From NCBI RefSeq assembly GCF_001611675.1, contig NZ_CP014766.1:1240001-1304000 (forward strand): a DNA stretch of 64,000 nt. Reading direction: 5' to 3'. The stretch is from Pontibacter akesuensis (GTDB lineage Bacteria > Bacteroidota > Bacteroidia > Cytophagales > Hymenobacteraceae). The position numbers and the translations under genes are program-made. The notes below the pieces were generated by a model. The model was not told the DNA's origin, made no database searches, and saw nothing but the letters and a program-made list of their open reading frames with translations. Positions 26,567 to 34,234 of this stretch are shown here, in pieces. Within the stretch, counting starts at the first letter, position 1, and every line of letters begins with the position of its first letter.

Positions 26567-27914
26567 GCGCCTGGAACTCGGGCTATTTGTCCGGTTTATA
26601 CTTTTGCTGGGGATGATGTACCTCACGCTGCACTACCTGGTGCAGTATACCTGGCTGCAGGTGGCCTCCGGCGTGCTGGTGATGCTGGCACAAGTATGGG
26701 AACTGGCCCTGTACGTGACGCGCAGCAACAACGAGCTGGCCAAGTTCCTGCAGGCCGTGAAGCAGCGCGATTTCTCGCAGCGCTTTAACGAACACACCAC
26801 CAACAGCTCTTTGCGGCAGCTGCATGCTTCCTTCAACCTCATCAACGACACGTACCGGCAGCTGCACATCGAGAAGGAGGCGCAGTTCCTGTACATGCAA
26901 ACTATCCTGCAGTTAATCGACACCGGTATTGTAGCCGTGGACGAAGAAACGGGTGAAGTGGAGTGGGTGAATGATGCCTTTAAAAAGATTCTGGGCGTGC
27001 CCCACCTGAAAAGCATCGCGAGCCTGGATATGCGCTACCCTGCGCTGTATGAGGCACTGCAAAGTATAAAAGCCGGCGACAACACACTCCTGAAGCTAAA
27101 ACTACCAAGTGGGCAGTCGCAGTTGCTGCTAACCGCCACGGCCTTTTCGATGCAGCAACGGCCGCTGCTGCTGGTTGCTTTGAAAAATGTGAGCGCCACC
27201 GTGGATGCCACCGAAACAGAGGCCTGGCAGAAGCTGCTCCGCGTGATGACGCACGAAATAATGAATTCTGTGGCCCCCATTGCCTCACTGGCCGACTCGT
27301 TAGGGCGCCACCTGCAGCACGAGCGCGAAAAGAAGGAACAGGAGCCGGATGCAGCGCCAGACCCGGAGTTGTTGCAGGACACCGAAGAAGGTATTTCCAT
27401 CATCAAAAAGCGGAGCGAAGGACTGCTGCGCTTTGCGCACTTTTACCGCAACCTGAACAAATCGCAGCACCTGTTGCTGACTACTGTTTATGTGCAGGAG
27501 CTTTTCAACAGCATCGACGGCCTGATGCGCCCACAGCTGGAGGCGCAGGGCGTGGAACTGATCTGCAAGGTATCGCCACAGGACCTGCAACTGAACGCTG
27601 ATGTGAATTTGCTGGAACAGGTGCTCATCAACCTCCTCCTGAACGCCCGCCGTGCGGTTCAGGGGCGACCGCAGCCACAAGTGTTACTCGCAGCGCACGA
27701 GCTAAACGGCAAAACGGTAATTGAGGTGGAGGACAACGGCACCGGCATCCCTGAGGAGCTGCTGGAAAGTATTTTCATTCCGTTCTTCACCTCACACAAA
27801 GACGGCTCCGGGATCGGCCTTAGCCTGGCCAAACATATTATGCTGCTGCACAAAGGCAGCATCGATGTGGAAACCAAAGAAGGCGTAGGCACTGTATTCC
27901 GGCTGACATTTTAG
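26556..27914 (+). CDS. Sensor histidine kinase, partner of the NtrC-type regulator
   Basis: The 452-residue membrane kinase overlaps the regulator gene by 11 bases, which indicates translational coupling. Two N-terminal helices (about 9-28 and 32-53) are separated by almost no loop, so sensing is probably within or near the membrane. A HAMP-like/PAS region follows (about 60-210, IDTGIVAVDEETGEVEWVN). The phosphoacceptor is H233 in MTHEIMNSVAPI, and ATP-binding boxes are LINLLLNARRA, VEDNGTGIP and GSGIGLSLAK. The stimulus is unknown. Bacteroidota pairs next to FtsX-type permeases often answer envelope stress; that is an inference. Confidence 0.93.
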   Translation: MIFKRLELGLFVRFILLLGMMYLTLHYLVQYTWLQVASGVLVMLAQVWELALYVTRSNNELAKFLQAVKQRDFSQRFNEHTTNSSLRQLHASFNLINDTYRQLHIEKEAQFLYMQTILQLIDTGIVAVDEETGEVEWVNDAFKKILGVPHLKSIASLDMRYPALYEALQSIKAGDNTLLKLKLPSGQSQLLLTATAFSMQQRPLLLVALKNVSATVDATETEAWQKLLRVMTHEIMNSVAPIASLADSLGRHLQHEREKKEQEPDAAPDPELLQDTEEGISIIKKRSEGLLRFAHFYRNLNKSQHLLLTTVYVQELFNSIDGLMRPQLEAQGVELICKVSPQDLQLNADVNLLEQVLINLLLNARRAVQGRPQPQVLLAAHELNGKTVIEVEDNGTGIPEELLESIFIPFFTSHKDGSGIGLSLAKHIMLLHKGSIDVETKEGVGTVFRLTF

Positions 27915-28114
27915 CGCGTCCTATACTTGCCTGACAACGCCCACTGCTCCCGGGTAATAACACCCGCTATTTCTCTTACTGCACTGTCCTTTGCTCCTAT
28001 CCGCCTTTTGAGGATTACTGGCTAACTATTAAGCTCTTAATACGTTACTCGTACTATATTAGGGAATACAAGTATAGCACCAGTCAATTCCTTCCACTCT
28101 CTAGCAATAAGGTT

Positions 28115-29236
28115 ATGAGCACCTCGGGCTTAAGGCAAAACGTGACGGATATTTTAGCGACAGCGGATATTAAAATTAACGGCCCCGATCCCTGGGACCT
28201 GCAGGTGCACGACGAGCGGTTTTTTAAGCGCCTGCTCTCGGAGGGTACGCTGGGCCTGGGTGAGTCGTACATGGACGGCTGGTGGGATTGCGCCAGTATA
28301 GATGAGTTCGTGAACAAAGCCTTCCGCGCTGACCTTTACCGCCAGGCCCGCTTTGGCTGGCGCACGAAGCTGGAGGTGCTACTGGCCAAGGTAACGAACC
28401 TGCAAACCAGGCGCAAAGCGGTAGACAACATCCAGCGCCACTACGACATTGGTAACCAGCTCTACCAACTGATGCTGGACAAGCGCATGACCTATACCTG
28501 TGCCTACTGGGAAAACGCCACCACCCTGGACCAGGCACAGGAAAATAAGATGGACCTGATTTGCCGGAAGATCGGGCTGCAGGCGGGGCAGCGGGTGCTG
28601 GACATTGGCTGCGGCTGGGGCAGCTTCGCCAAGTTCGCGGCAGAAAAGTATGGCGCTGTGGTGGTGGGCGTTACGATCTCGCAAAAGCAGCTGGAACTGG
28701 GGAGGGAGATGTGCCAGGGGCTGCCCGTGGAGCTGCGTTTCCAGGATTACCGCGACGTGAACGAGAAGTTCGACCATATCGTGTCCATCGGGATGGCCGA
28801 GGCCGTGGGTTACCGCAACCTGCGCACTTACATGCAGGTGGCCAACCGCTGCCTGCACGACAACGGCTTTTTCCTGCTGCACACCATCGGTCTCAACTTT
28901 TCACGCACCTCCCCCGACCCGTTCATCGACAAGTATATTTTCCCCAACTGCCTCATTCCCTCGCTGAAGCAAATGAGCGGCGCCATGGAGAAGCTTTTCG
29001 TGGTGGAGGACCTGCATAACTTCGGCCCCTACTACGACCCTACCCTGCTGGCCTGGTTCCGCAACTTCGATCAGAACTGGGACAAGATACAGGGCGAGTA
29101 TGGCGAACGGTTTTACCGCATGTGGAAATACTACCTGCTCTCCAGCGCCGGCTCTTTCCGTTCGCGCAACAACCAGCTCTGGCAAATTGTGCTCTCCAAA
29201 AAAGGCATGCCGGGCGGTTACCAGTCTATCCGGTAG
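28115..29236 (+). CDS. cfa: Cyclopropane-fatty-acyl-phospholipid synthase
   Basis: A 373-residue SAM-dependent enzyme that adds a methylene to double bonds of membrane lipids. The N-terminal LGLGESYMDGWWDC (about 46-59), YDIGNQLY (about 110-117), CAYWENATTLDQAQ, and the SAM motif VLDIGCGWGSFAKFA (about 162-176) are all characteristic. The N-terminal domain is present, so this is the full-length type. It stands alone behind an AAGTATA-containing intergenic segment. Cyclopropane fatty acids usually raise tolerance to acid, desiccation or stationary-phase stress. Confidence 0.93.
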   Translation: MSTSGLRQNVTDILATADIKINGPDPWDLQVHDERFFKRLLSEGTLGLGESYMDGWWDCASIDEFVNKAFRADLYRQARFGWRTKLEVLLAKVTNLQTRRKAVDNIQRHYDIGNQLYQLMLDKRMTYTCAYWENATTLDQAQENKMDLICRKIGLQAGQRVLDIGCGWGSFAKFAAEKYGAVVVGVTISQKQLELGREMCQGLPVELRFQDYRDVNEKFDHIVSIGMAEAVGYRNLRTYMQVANRCLHDNGFFLLHTIGLNFSRTSPDPFIDKYIFPNCLIPSLKQMSGAMEKLFVVEDLHNFGPYYDPTLLAWFRNFDQNWDKIQGEYGERFYRMWKYYLLSSAGSFRSRNNQLWQIVLSKKGMPGGYQSIR

Positions 29237-29527
29237 CATCTTCTACTTCAGTTCCATACTTGTCTGAACCACGGCTGCAACGGCTACTGGTTTAGCCGCT
29301 TCCTGCGCCTGCCCTTACATTTCGTTTAGGATGATGCCCTGTGCGGTAGCATGGCGTAGCAGCACAGAAAAAGCCTTTTTTCAGCGGCCATCAGCCACTG
29401 CAGGAACAGCTAAATATTTATCCCCTAACGTCACAAAATAATACTAAAAATGATTATTTTAGAGCCTAATTTGGCTATGGGAGTTTTGTTGTGATATGTT
29501 TCCGGTAGATCAAAAGCTGAAGTCATC

Positions 29528-30601
29528 ATGAAAAAGCATTACCGCTCCGATAAAAGCTGCCTGAACTGCGGCACTACTGTACCTGACAAGTTCTGCCCTA
29601 ATTGCGGGCAGGAGAACCTGGAGCTGCATGAAGACTTCCTGCATGTGGCTATACACAGCGTGGGGCATTATTTTCACTTCGAGTCGAAGTTCTTCAACAG
29701 CATCGTGCCGCTTTTCACGAGGCCAGGCTATCTAACCAAAGAGTACTTTGCTGGCAAACGGGCCTCCCACCTCAACCCGATCAGCATGTACATCTTCATC
29801 AGCATCCTCTTCTTTTTTCTTTTTACCGCCAACTCTAATATGGGTAAGAAGGACATCATAGAAGAGAAGACTGCTGCTGAGGCAACGAAAATTACAGAGG
29901 CAACCAAACAAGACCTCACCAAGCTGCGGAAAGCGGTAGAGAAAAAGGCGATCACCGGAGAAGTATCCGATAAAGCAGCGACTTATACGTACACCATCCT
30001 TGATAATGCTGAGGCGGCTCTTGATACGGGCACAAATGACCACAACGATGCGATAATATTCACCAACCCTGTTGGAAAAAAGGGAGCTCTGGTTGAAAAG
30101 TACGACCCGGAGCAGCAAGAGCTGGTTTTAGCTTCAGCCGAAGAAAGTGCCGTGTTGCACTCGCTCGAAGTTAAGGCGAGAGAAGTGGCCGATGACGACT
30201 TGAAAGGCCAGCTTTTCATTAACAAGCTGGTGAGTCACCTGCCGAAGATCATGTTTATTCTGCTGCCCCTGTTTGCACTGATCCTGAAACTGGTTAACTA
30301 CCGTTCCAAAACCAAATATTACGTGGAGCATCTGATTTACTCCATACACGTGCACTCGTTTCTTTTCCTGTTTGTCTCTATCCTGATCCTGATTAGCTGG
30401 ATTCTGCCGGGCACCGCAGACTGGCTGCAGTTTATCGGGGTGGTAGTGTCGCTGTGGTATATTTACCGCTCCATGCGCAACATATACCAAAGCTCCCGCT
30501 GGCGCACGATCTATAAGTTCTTTGTACTGTTCCTGTCTTACGGGGTGCTGCTTGTGGTAAGCGGACTGATCGTGGTGGTGGTGACGCTGTACACGGTGTA
30601 G
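29528..30601 (+). CDS. DUF3667 membrane protein with N-terminal zinc ribbon
   Basis: A 357-residue protein with a zinc ribbon at the start (Cys11, Cys14, Cys23, Cys26: CLNCG...CPNCG), followed by GHYFHFESKFFNSIVPLFTRPGYLTKEYFAGKR, the DUF3667 core. Hydrophobic helices lie near 88-105, 240-260, 283-305, 307-325 and 333-355. Between the first helix and the rest is a charged segment (about 105-235) likely outside the membrane core. DUF3667 is common in Bacteroidota and its function is unknown. The next gene starts 34 bases later, so the two may share a transcript. Confidence 0.85.
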   Translation: MKKHYRSDKSCLNCGTTVPDKFCPNCGQENLELHEDFLHVAIHSVGHYFHFESKFFNSIVPLFTRPGYLTKEYFAGKRASHLNPISMYIFISILFFFLFTANSNMGKKDIIEEKTAAEATKITEATKQDLTKLRKAVEKKAITGEVSDKAATYTYTILDNAEAALDTGTNDHNDAIIFTNPVGKKGALVEKYDPEQQELVLASAEESAVLHSLEVKAREVADDDLKGQLFINKLVSHLPKIMFILLPLFALILKLVNYRSKTKYYVEHLIYSIHVHSFLFLFVSILILISWILPGTADWLQFIGVVVSLWYIYRSMRNIYQSSRWRTIYKFFVLFLSYGVLLVVSGLIVVVVTLYTV

Positions 30602-30635
30602 TTGATTCTGACTCTCCGTTCCCACTCCTCTCAAC

Positions 30636-31367
30636 ATGAAGAATTTATACCTGCTTTTTGTTCTACTCCTAGCTGGTTGTGTGCCGGAACAAAAATCGGA
30701 TACCAGGCAAGTAGTCGAAGTAGAAAGCACGGTCAAGACAAAAGCTGAATGCGAAAAATGCCCTGCATCAAACTACGCAGGACCTGAGCCAGATACAGTA
30801 TTTACCTTCTCCAACGGTAAAAAGCTCCTCATCTGTGGCTATTCCGAGATACTGGATAACAGAAAGGCATACTCTGAATTTATACTTTCCGAGTGCGGAA
30901 ACGATAGCATCGTTGATTTCTGGGGCGCGGTAGAAGCGTATGAAGTGGAATATGCCTCAGACACGCTGCAGCTTCAAAAAATAGAGCTTCTCGCAGTTGG
31001 CGACAATCGTACACTTGTAAAAGAGAAATGGCTTACCGAATACTTCTACTATAAGGAGGACATACTTCAGCGGGAAAAGAAGCTGAATTCTAAAATAGGC
31101 TACAGTCAAAGCCAGATTGAGCAGACCTTGCAGGAGTATGAGCATACGCAATGGAAAACACAAAATGGTTCATCAGAAGCGTATACAGAGGAGAAGATGG
31201 AACTGGCAAACCGCCTGATGATTGCCGCAGCCTCAGGAAGTGGAAAAGCTGAAAGCTACTTCAAAAAATTCGACAGCGATTTCCAACCAGACGGGGCTTA
31301 TGCTGAATGGTATCAGCAGATGGCAGACTTACTGGCGTTCGCGAAGAAATACAGAACGCAAGAGTAG
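30636..31367 (+). CDS. Lipoprotein of unknown function
   Basis: The 243-residue product has a lipoprotein signal ending LLAGC (Cys15). The mature part is charged and mostly helical or mixed, with an early CEKCPASNY segment and an acidic C-terminal half (SYFKKFDSDF). No family is recognised. It follows the DUF3667 gene by 34 bases on the same strand, so co-transcription is plausible. AT content is somewhat higher than in the flanking cfa and dnaX genes, which may hint at a recent origin. Confidence 0.7.
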   Translation: MKNLYLLFVLLLAGCVPEQKSDTRQVVEVESTVKTKAECEKCPASNYAGPEPDTVFTFSNGKKLLICGYSEILDNRKAYSEFILSECGNDSIVDFWGAVEAYEVEYASDTLQLQKIELLAVGDNRTLVKEKWLTEYFYYKEDILQREKKLNSKIGYSQSQIEQTLQEYEHTQWKTQNGSSEAYTEEKMELANRLMIAAASGSGKAESYFKKFDSDFQPDGAYAEWYQQMADLLAFAKKYRTQE

Positions 31368-31456
31368 GTAAATGCTCAGCCATTGTGTTGCGCAGGAGCA
31401 GGGATGTGAAAACTAAAGCACCCTGATACCTTATATAGAACTGCCCTAGCTAAACT

Positions 31457-31990
31457 TTACTGATCTCCAAACAACTTCCCCTTCGCCCAGTTCACAGCTC
31501 CGGAGGCTTTGTCGGCATACTCGTTAATCTCGTTTACCACCTCCCCTACATGATGCTTCTCCCATAAGGTGCCGAAGGTCTTACTGCGAGGCTTTGCGAT
31601 GTTCAGAAATTTATCGGGTTTGGCCACACTTTTACCTTCATCCAGCCGAAAGCCTTTTACTTCTGTCAGCACGTAGTTTTGCTTGTTCAGGAGCACGTAA
31701 AACCGCTTCGCCTCCTCGGGCCGTACCTCGTAGGTGGCCGAGTCGATGTCGGTGTAAAACACCAGCTTTTCCTTCTGCCCGTTTACCTGTATGTGCAAAG
31801 AGTTCGGAGTGTACTCCGGCTTCACCGTCCAGAAACCACTCACGAAAACATCACCCACGCGCACGTTTACTTTGCTTGAATTTGCCTTTAGCAAGGGTAG
31901 CCCTTTGTAATTGCTTTGCCCCAGTGCCGGCGTTGCCAGTACTGCCAACAGAAGCAGGAAAGCTAGAAATAGGGACTTTTGCGTTTTCAT
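31457..31990 (-). CDS. Exported protein of unknown function
   Basis: The 177-residue product has a clear signal peptide (MKTQKSLFLAFLLLLAVLA, cleaved after ALG). The mature part is predicted beta-rich (VNVRVGDVFVSGFWTVKPEY, YEVRPEEAKRFYVLLNKQNY) with a helical tail (about 145-172). No family recognised. It is transcribed toward the DUF3667 lipoprotein gene, leaving about 90 bases between their ends. A periplasmic or surface role is the only inference I can support. Confidence 0.7.
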   Translation of the reverse strand: MKTQKSLFLAFLLLLAVLATPALGQSNYKGLPLLKANSSKVNVRVGDVFVSGFWTVKPEYTPNSLHIQVNGQKEKLVFYTDIDSATYEVRPEEAKRFYVLLNKQNYVLTEVKGFRLDEGKSVAKPDKFLNIAKPRSKTFGTLWEKHHVGEVVNEINEYADKASGAVNWAKGKLFGDQ

Positions 31991-32261
31991 GGCTTGATGA
32001 TGGGGAATCAGATTCTTCTATAGGCCTTGGCAATCATTACATCGTGAATTTCCCTAATGAGAGGCACAACAGTAACTTGACAGCTTTCGGCACAGCAATT
32101 TAATGTTAAACTATTAAATTTTTTAAATATACCACATTAAATTTTGGCTAAACCATGTTTGCGCTATCGCAGAAGCATATGGTGACTAGGTATGGCTGAA
32201 GTGGATAAATCTCTTGAAAAGTACTGGCTAAAAAGCTGTCACATCTCAGCTTCGGATTGCT

Positions 32262-32269
32262 TATCTTTG
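32262..32269 (+). promoter_or_regulatory. TAnnTTTG promoter element of dnaX, possibly leaderless
   Basis: TATCTTTG matches the Bacteroidota -7 element and ends five bases before the dnaX ATG at 32274. Transcription would start at or very near the first codon, so the mRNA may have almost no leader. The -33 TTTG box is not evident. Confidence 0.5.
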
Positions 32270-32273
32270 TTTA

Positions 32274-34187
32274 ATGGAAAATTTTGTAGTATCAGCGCGA
32301 AAATACCGTCCGACCACATTCGACAGTGTGGTGGGGCAGCACCATATAACGAATACACTTAAAAACGCTATCAGCAGCAACCACCTGGCACAGGCATTCC
32401 TATTCTGCGGGCCGCGCGGCGTGGGCAAAACCACCTGCGCCCGTATCCTGGCCAAAACCATCAACTGCCAGAATATTACCCCGGAGATTGAGGCCTGCAA
32501 CGTGTGCGAGTCGTGCCGCAGCTTTAACTCCAACAGCTCATTTAATGTGCACGAGCTCGATGCGGCCTCCAACAACTCGGTAGAGGATATCCGTAACCTG
32601 GTGGAGCAGGTGCGCTATGCACCGCAAACGGGCAAGTACAAGATCTATATTATAGATGAGGTGCACATGCTCTCGAACCAGGCCTTCAACGCGTTTCTGA
32701 AAACGCTGGAGGAGCCGCCTTCCTATGCCATCTTTATACTGGCCACCACCGAGCGGCACAAGATCATCCCAACCATCCTTTCCCGTTGCCAGATATTCGA
32801 CTTCAACCGGATTCGGATCGAGGACATGGTGCGCCACTTGGGCTCCATCGCCACAAAGGAAAGTATAGCAGCCGAGCCGGATGCACTGCACCTGATCTCG
32901 CAGAAAGCCGACGGTGCCCTCCGCGACGCCCTGTCTATCTTCGACCAGATGGTGACGTTCTCGGGCAGCAACGTGACCTATAAGGCCACAGTTGAGAACC
33001 TGCACATCCTGGACTACGACTACTATTTCCGCCTGACGGACCACCTGCTCGCGCAGAACCTGTCGGGTTCCCTGCTTTTGTTTGATGAGATACTGAAGAA
33101 CGGGTTTGATGCCCACAACTTCCTGGTGGGCATTGGCGAGCACTTCCGCAGTTTGCTGGTGTGCAAAGACGCGCAGACGGTGCAGCTGCTGGAGGTGTCG
33201 GATAACATCAAGGCCAAGTATGCCGAGCAATCGCAGCAGGCCAGCGTGAGCTTTCTGCTGTCCGGGTTAAACCTGGTAAGCACCTGCGACATGCACTACA
33301 AGAGCAGCAAAAACCAGCGCCTGCATGTGGAACTGTGCCTGATGAAGATGGCGCACCTGAATGCCGCGCTCAGCTTTGCACAAGAAGGAGAAACAGCAAA
33401 AAAAGCTAAGGTAGCAGCGCCGGCACCCGCCGCTACCGGATCACCCGCAGGTGCCACTTCTTCGCCATCGGCAGCCAAACAACCGCAGCAGGGCGAGGTG
33501 CCGTCTGAAAAGATGCAGCCCCCGCATACCCCGGAAACAGTACCATCCGAGCGCCTGCAGCAACCAACACCCGACAGCGTGCCCTCTGAAAAGCTACAGC
33601 AGCCGCCCACGCCGCAGGAAGTAACGCCCGATGCGCATATTGCCCCGGCCACGCCGCAAACACCTCCCGGCTCAGGCCCGGAAAAGCCACGCTCAGGAGT
33701 GAACCTGCCGCCGCCGAAAAAGCTGGGTAAGCTGCCTAGCTTGAAAGATCTGCAAAACCCGCAGGCCGCCGTAGCCGAAGTGGCCGTAGCCGAGGAGGAA
33801 GAAGACGCATATGGTGTAGCCATACCTGTGGACCAGGTCCGCCTGAAGACGGTGTGGCATGCCATTCTGCGCCGTAAAAAGGCAGAGAACATGATGGAGT
33901 TCACGCTCCTGAACCGGCAGTACCACGTGAGCGACGAAAACGAAATTGTGCTGCACCTGGAGAACCACGTGATGATGGACCAGTTCACCAGCCTGCGCCC
34001 TGCCATACTTGGCGAGCTGAAGCGCGAGTTGGGCAACCGCGGCATAAAGCTGCGGGCGGAGGTTGTGGAGCTGCAGGACGAAGGGCGCAAGCTTTATACT
34101 TCGCAGGATAAATTCAACTACCTCGCCGAGAAATACCCGGTGCTCGTCGATTTAAAGCAGCGCTTTGGGCTGGATGCTGATTTTTAA
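32274..34187 (+). CDS. dnaX: DNA polymerase III subunits gamma/tau
   Basis: The 637-residue tau form is the clamp-loader ATPase that also links polymerase cores. Domain I has Walker A GPRGVGKT (46-53), a four-Cys zinc module (65, 75, 78, 81), Walker B IIDEVH, and the sensor SRCQ near 172. Domains II-III run to about 365. A Pro-rich linker follows with three copies of a VPSE(K/R)LQQP-type unit (about 407-450), then a C-terminal domain (about 515-637). A candidate -1 frameshift signal at 33385-33437 would produce a gamma form of about 378 residues. The gene is monocistronic with a promoter just upstream. Confidence 0.96.
   Translation: MENFVVSARKYRPTTFDSVVGQHHITNTLKNAISSNHLAQAFLFCGPRGVGKTTCARILAKTINCQNITPEIEACNVCESCRSFNSNSSFNVHELDAASNNSVEDIRNLVEQVRYAPQTGKYKIYIIDEVHMLSNQAFNAFLKTLEEPPSYAIFILATTERHKIIPTILSRCQIFDFNRIRIEDMVRHLGSIATKESIAAEPDALHLISQKADGALRDALSIFDQMVTFSGSNVTYKATVENLHILDYDYYFRLTDHLLAQNLSGSLLLFDEILKNGFDAHNFLVGIGEHFRSLLVCKDAQTVQLLEVSDNIKAKYAEQSQQASVSFLLSGLNLVSTCDMHYKSSKNQRLHVELCLMKMAHLNAALSFAQEGETAKKAKVAAPAPAATGSPAGATSSPSAAKQPQQGEVPSEKMQPPHTPETVPSERLQQPTPDSVPSEKLQQPPTPQEVTPDAHIAPATPQTPPGSGPEKPRSGVNLPPPKKLGKLPSLKDLQNPQAAVAEVAVAEEEEDAYGVAIPVDQVRLKTVWHAILRRKKAENMMEFTLLNRQYHVSDENEIVLHLENHVMMDQFTSLRPAILGELKRELGNRGIKLRAEVVELQDEGRKLYTSQDKFNYLAEKYPVLVDLKQRFGLDADF
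33385..33437 (+). promoter_or_regulatory. Candidate programmed -1 frameshift signal in dnaX
   Basis: In order: an internal Shine-Dalgarno AAGGAG (33385-33390); seven bases; the slippery run of seven A's (33398-33404), phased A AAA AAA; a 5-base spacer; and a hairpin (33410-33437). The stem is GGTAGC/GCTACC, an A-C mismatch, then GCG/CGC, with an 8-base loop. After a -1 slip the ribosome reads AGC then TAA at 33407-33409. The arrangement parallels E. coli dnaX. Function is inferred; the elements are seen. Confidence 0.75.
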
Positions 34188-34234
34188 TCTAAAAAAATTC
34201 CTATATTTAGAGGTATAACCACAAACTCAAAACT

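Noticed and set aside
33296..34090. 264-residue open frame antisense to dnaX
   Set aside because: Ser/Cys/Gly-rich composition is typical of a shadow of a GC-rich Pro/Gln linker; dnaX on the other strand is certain.
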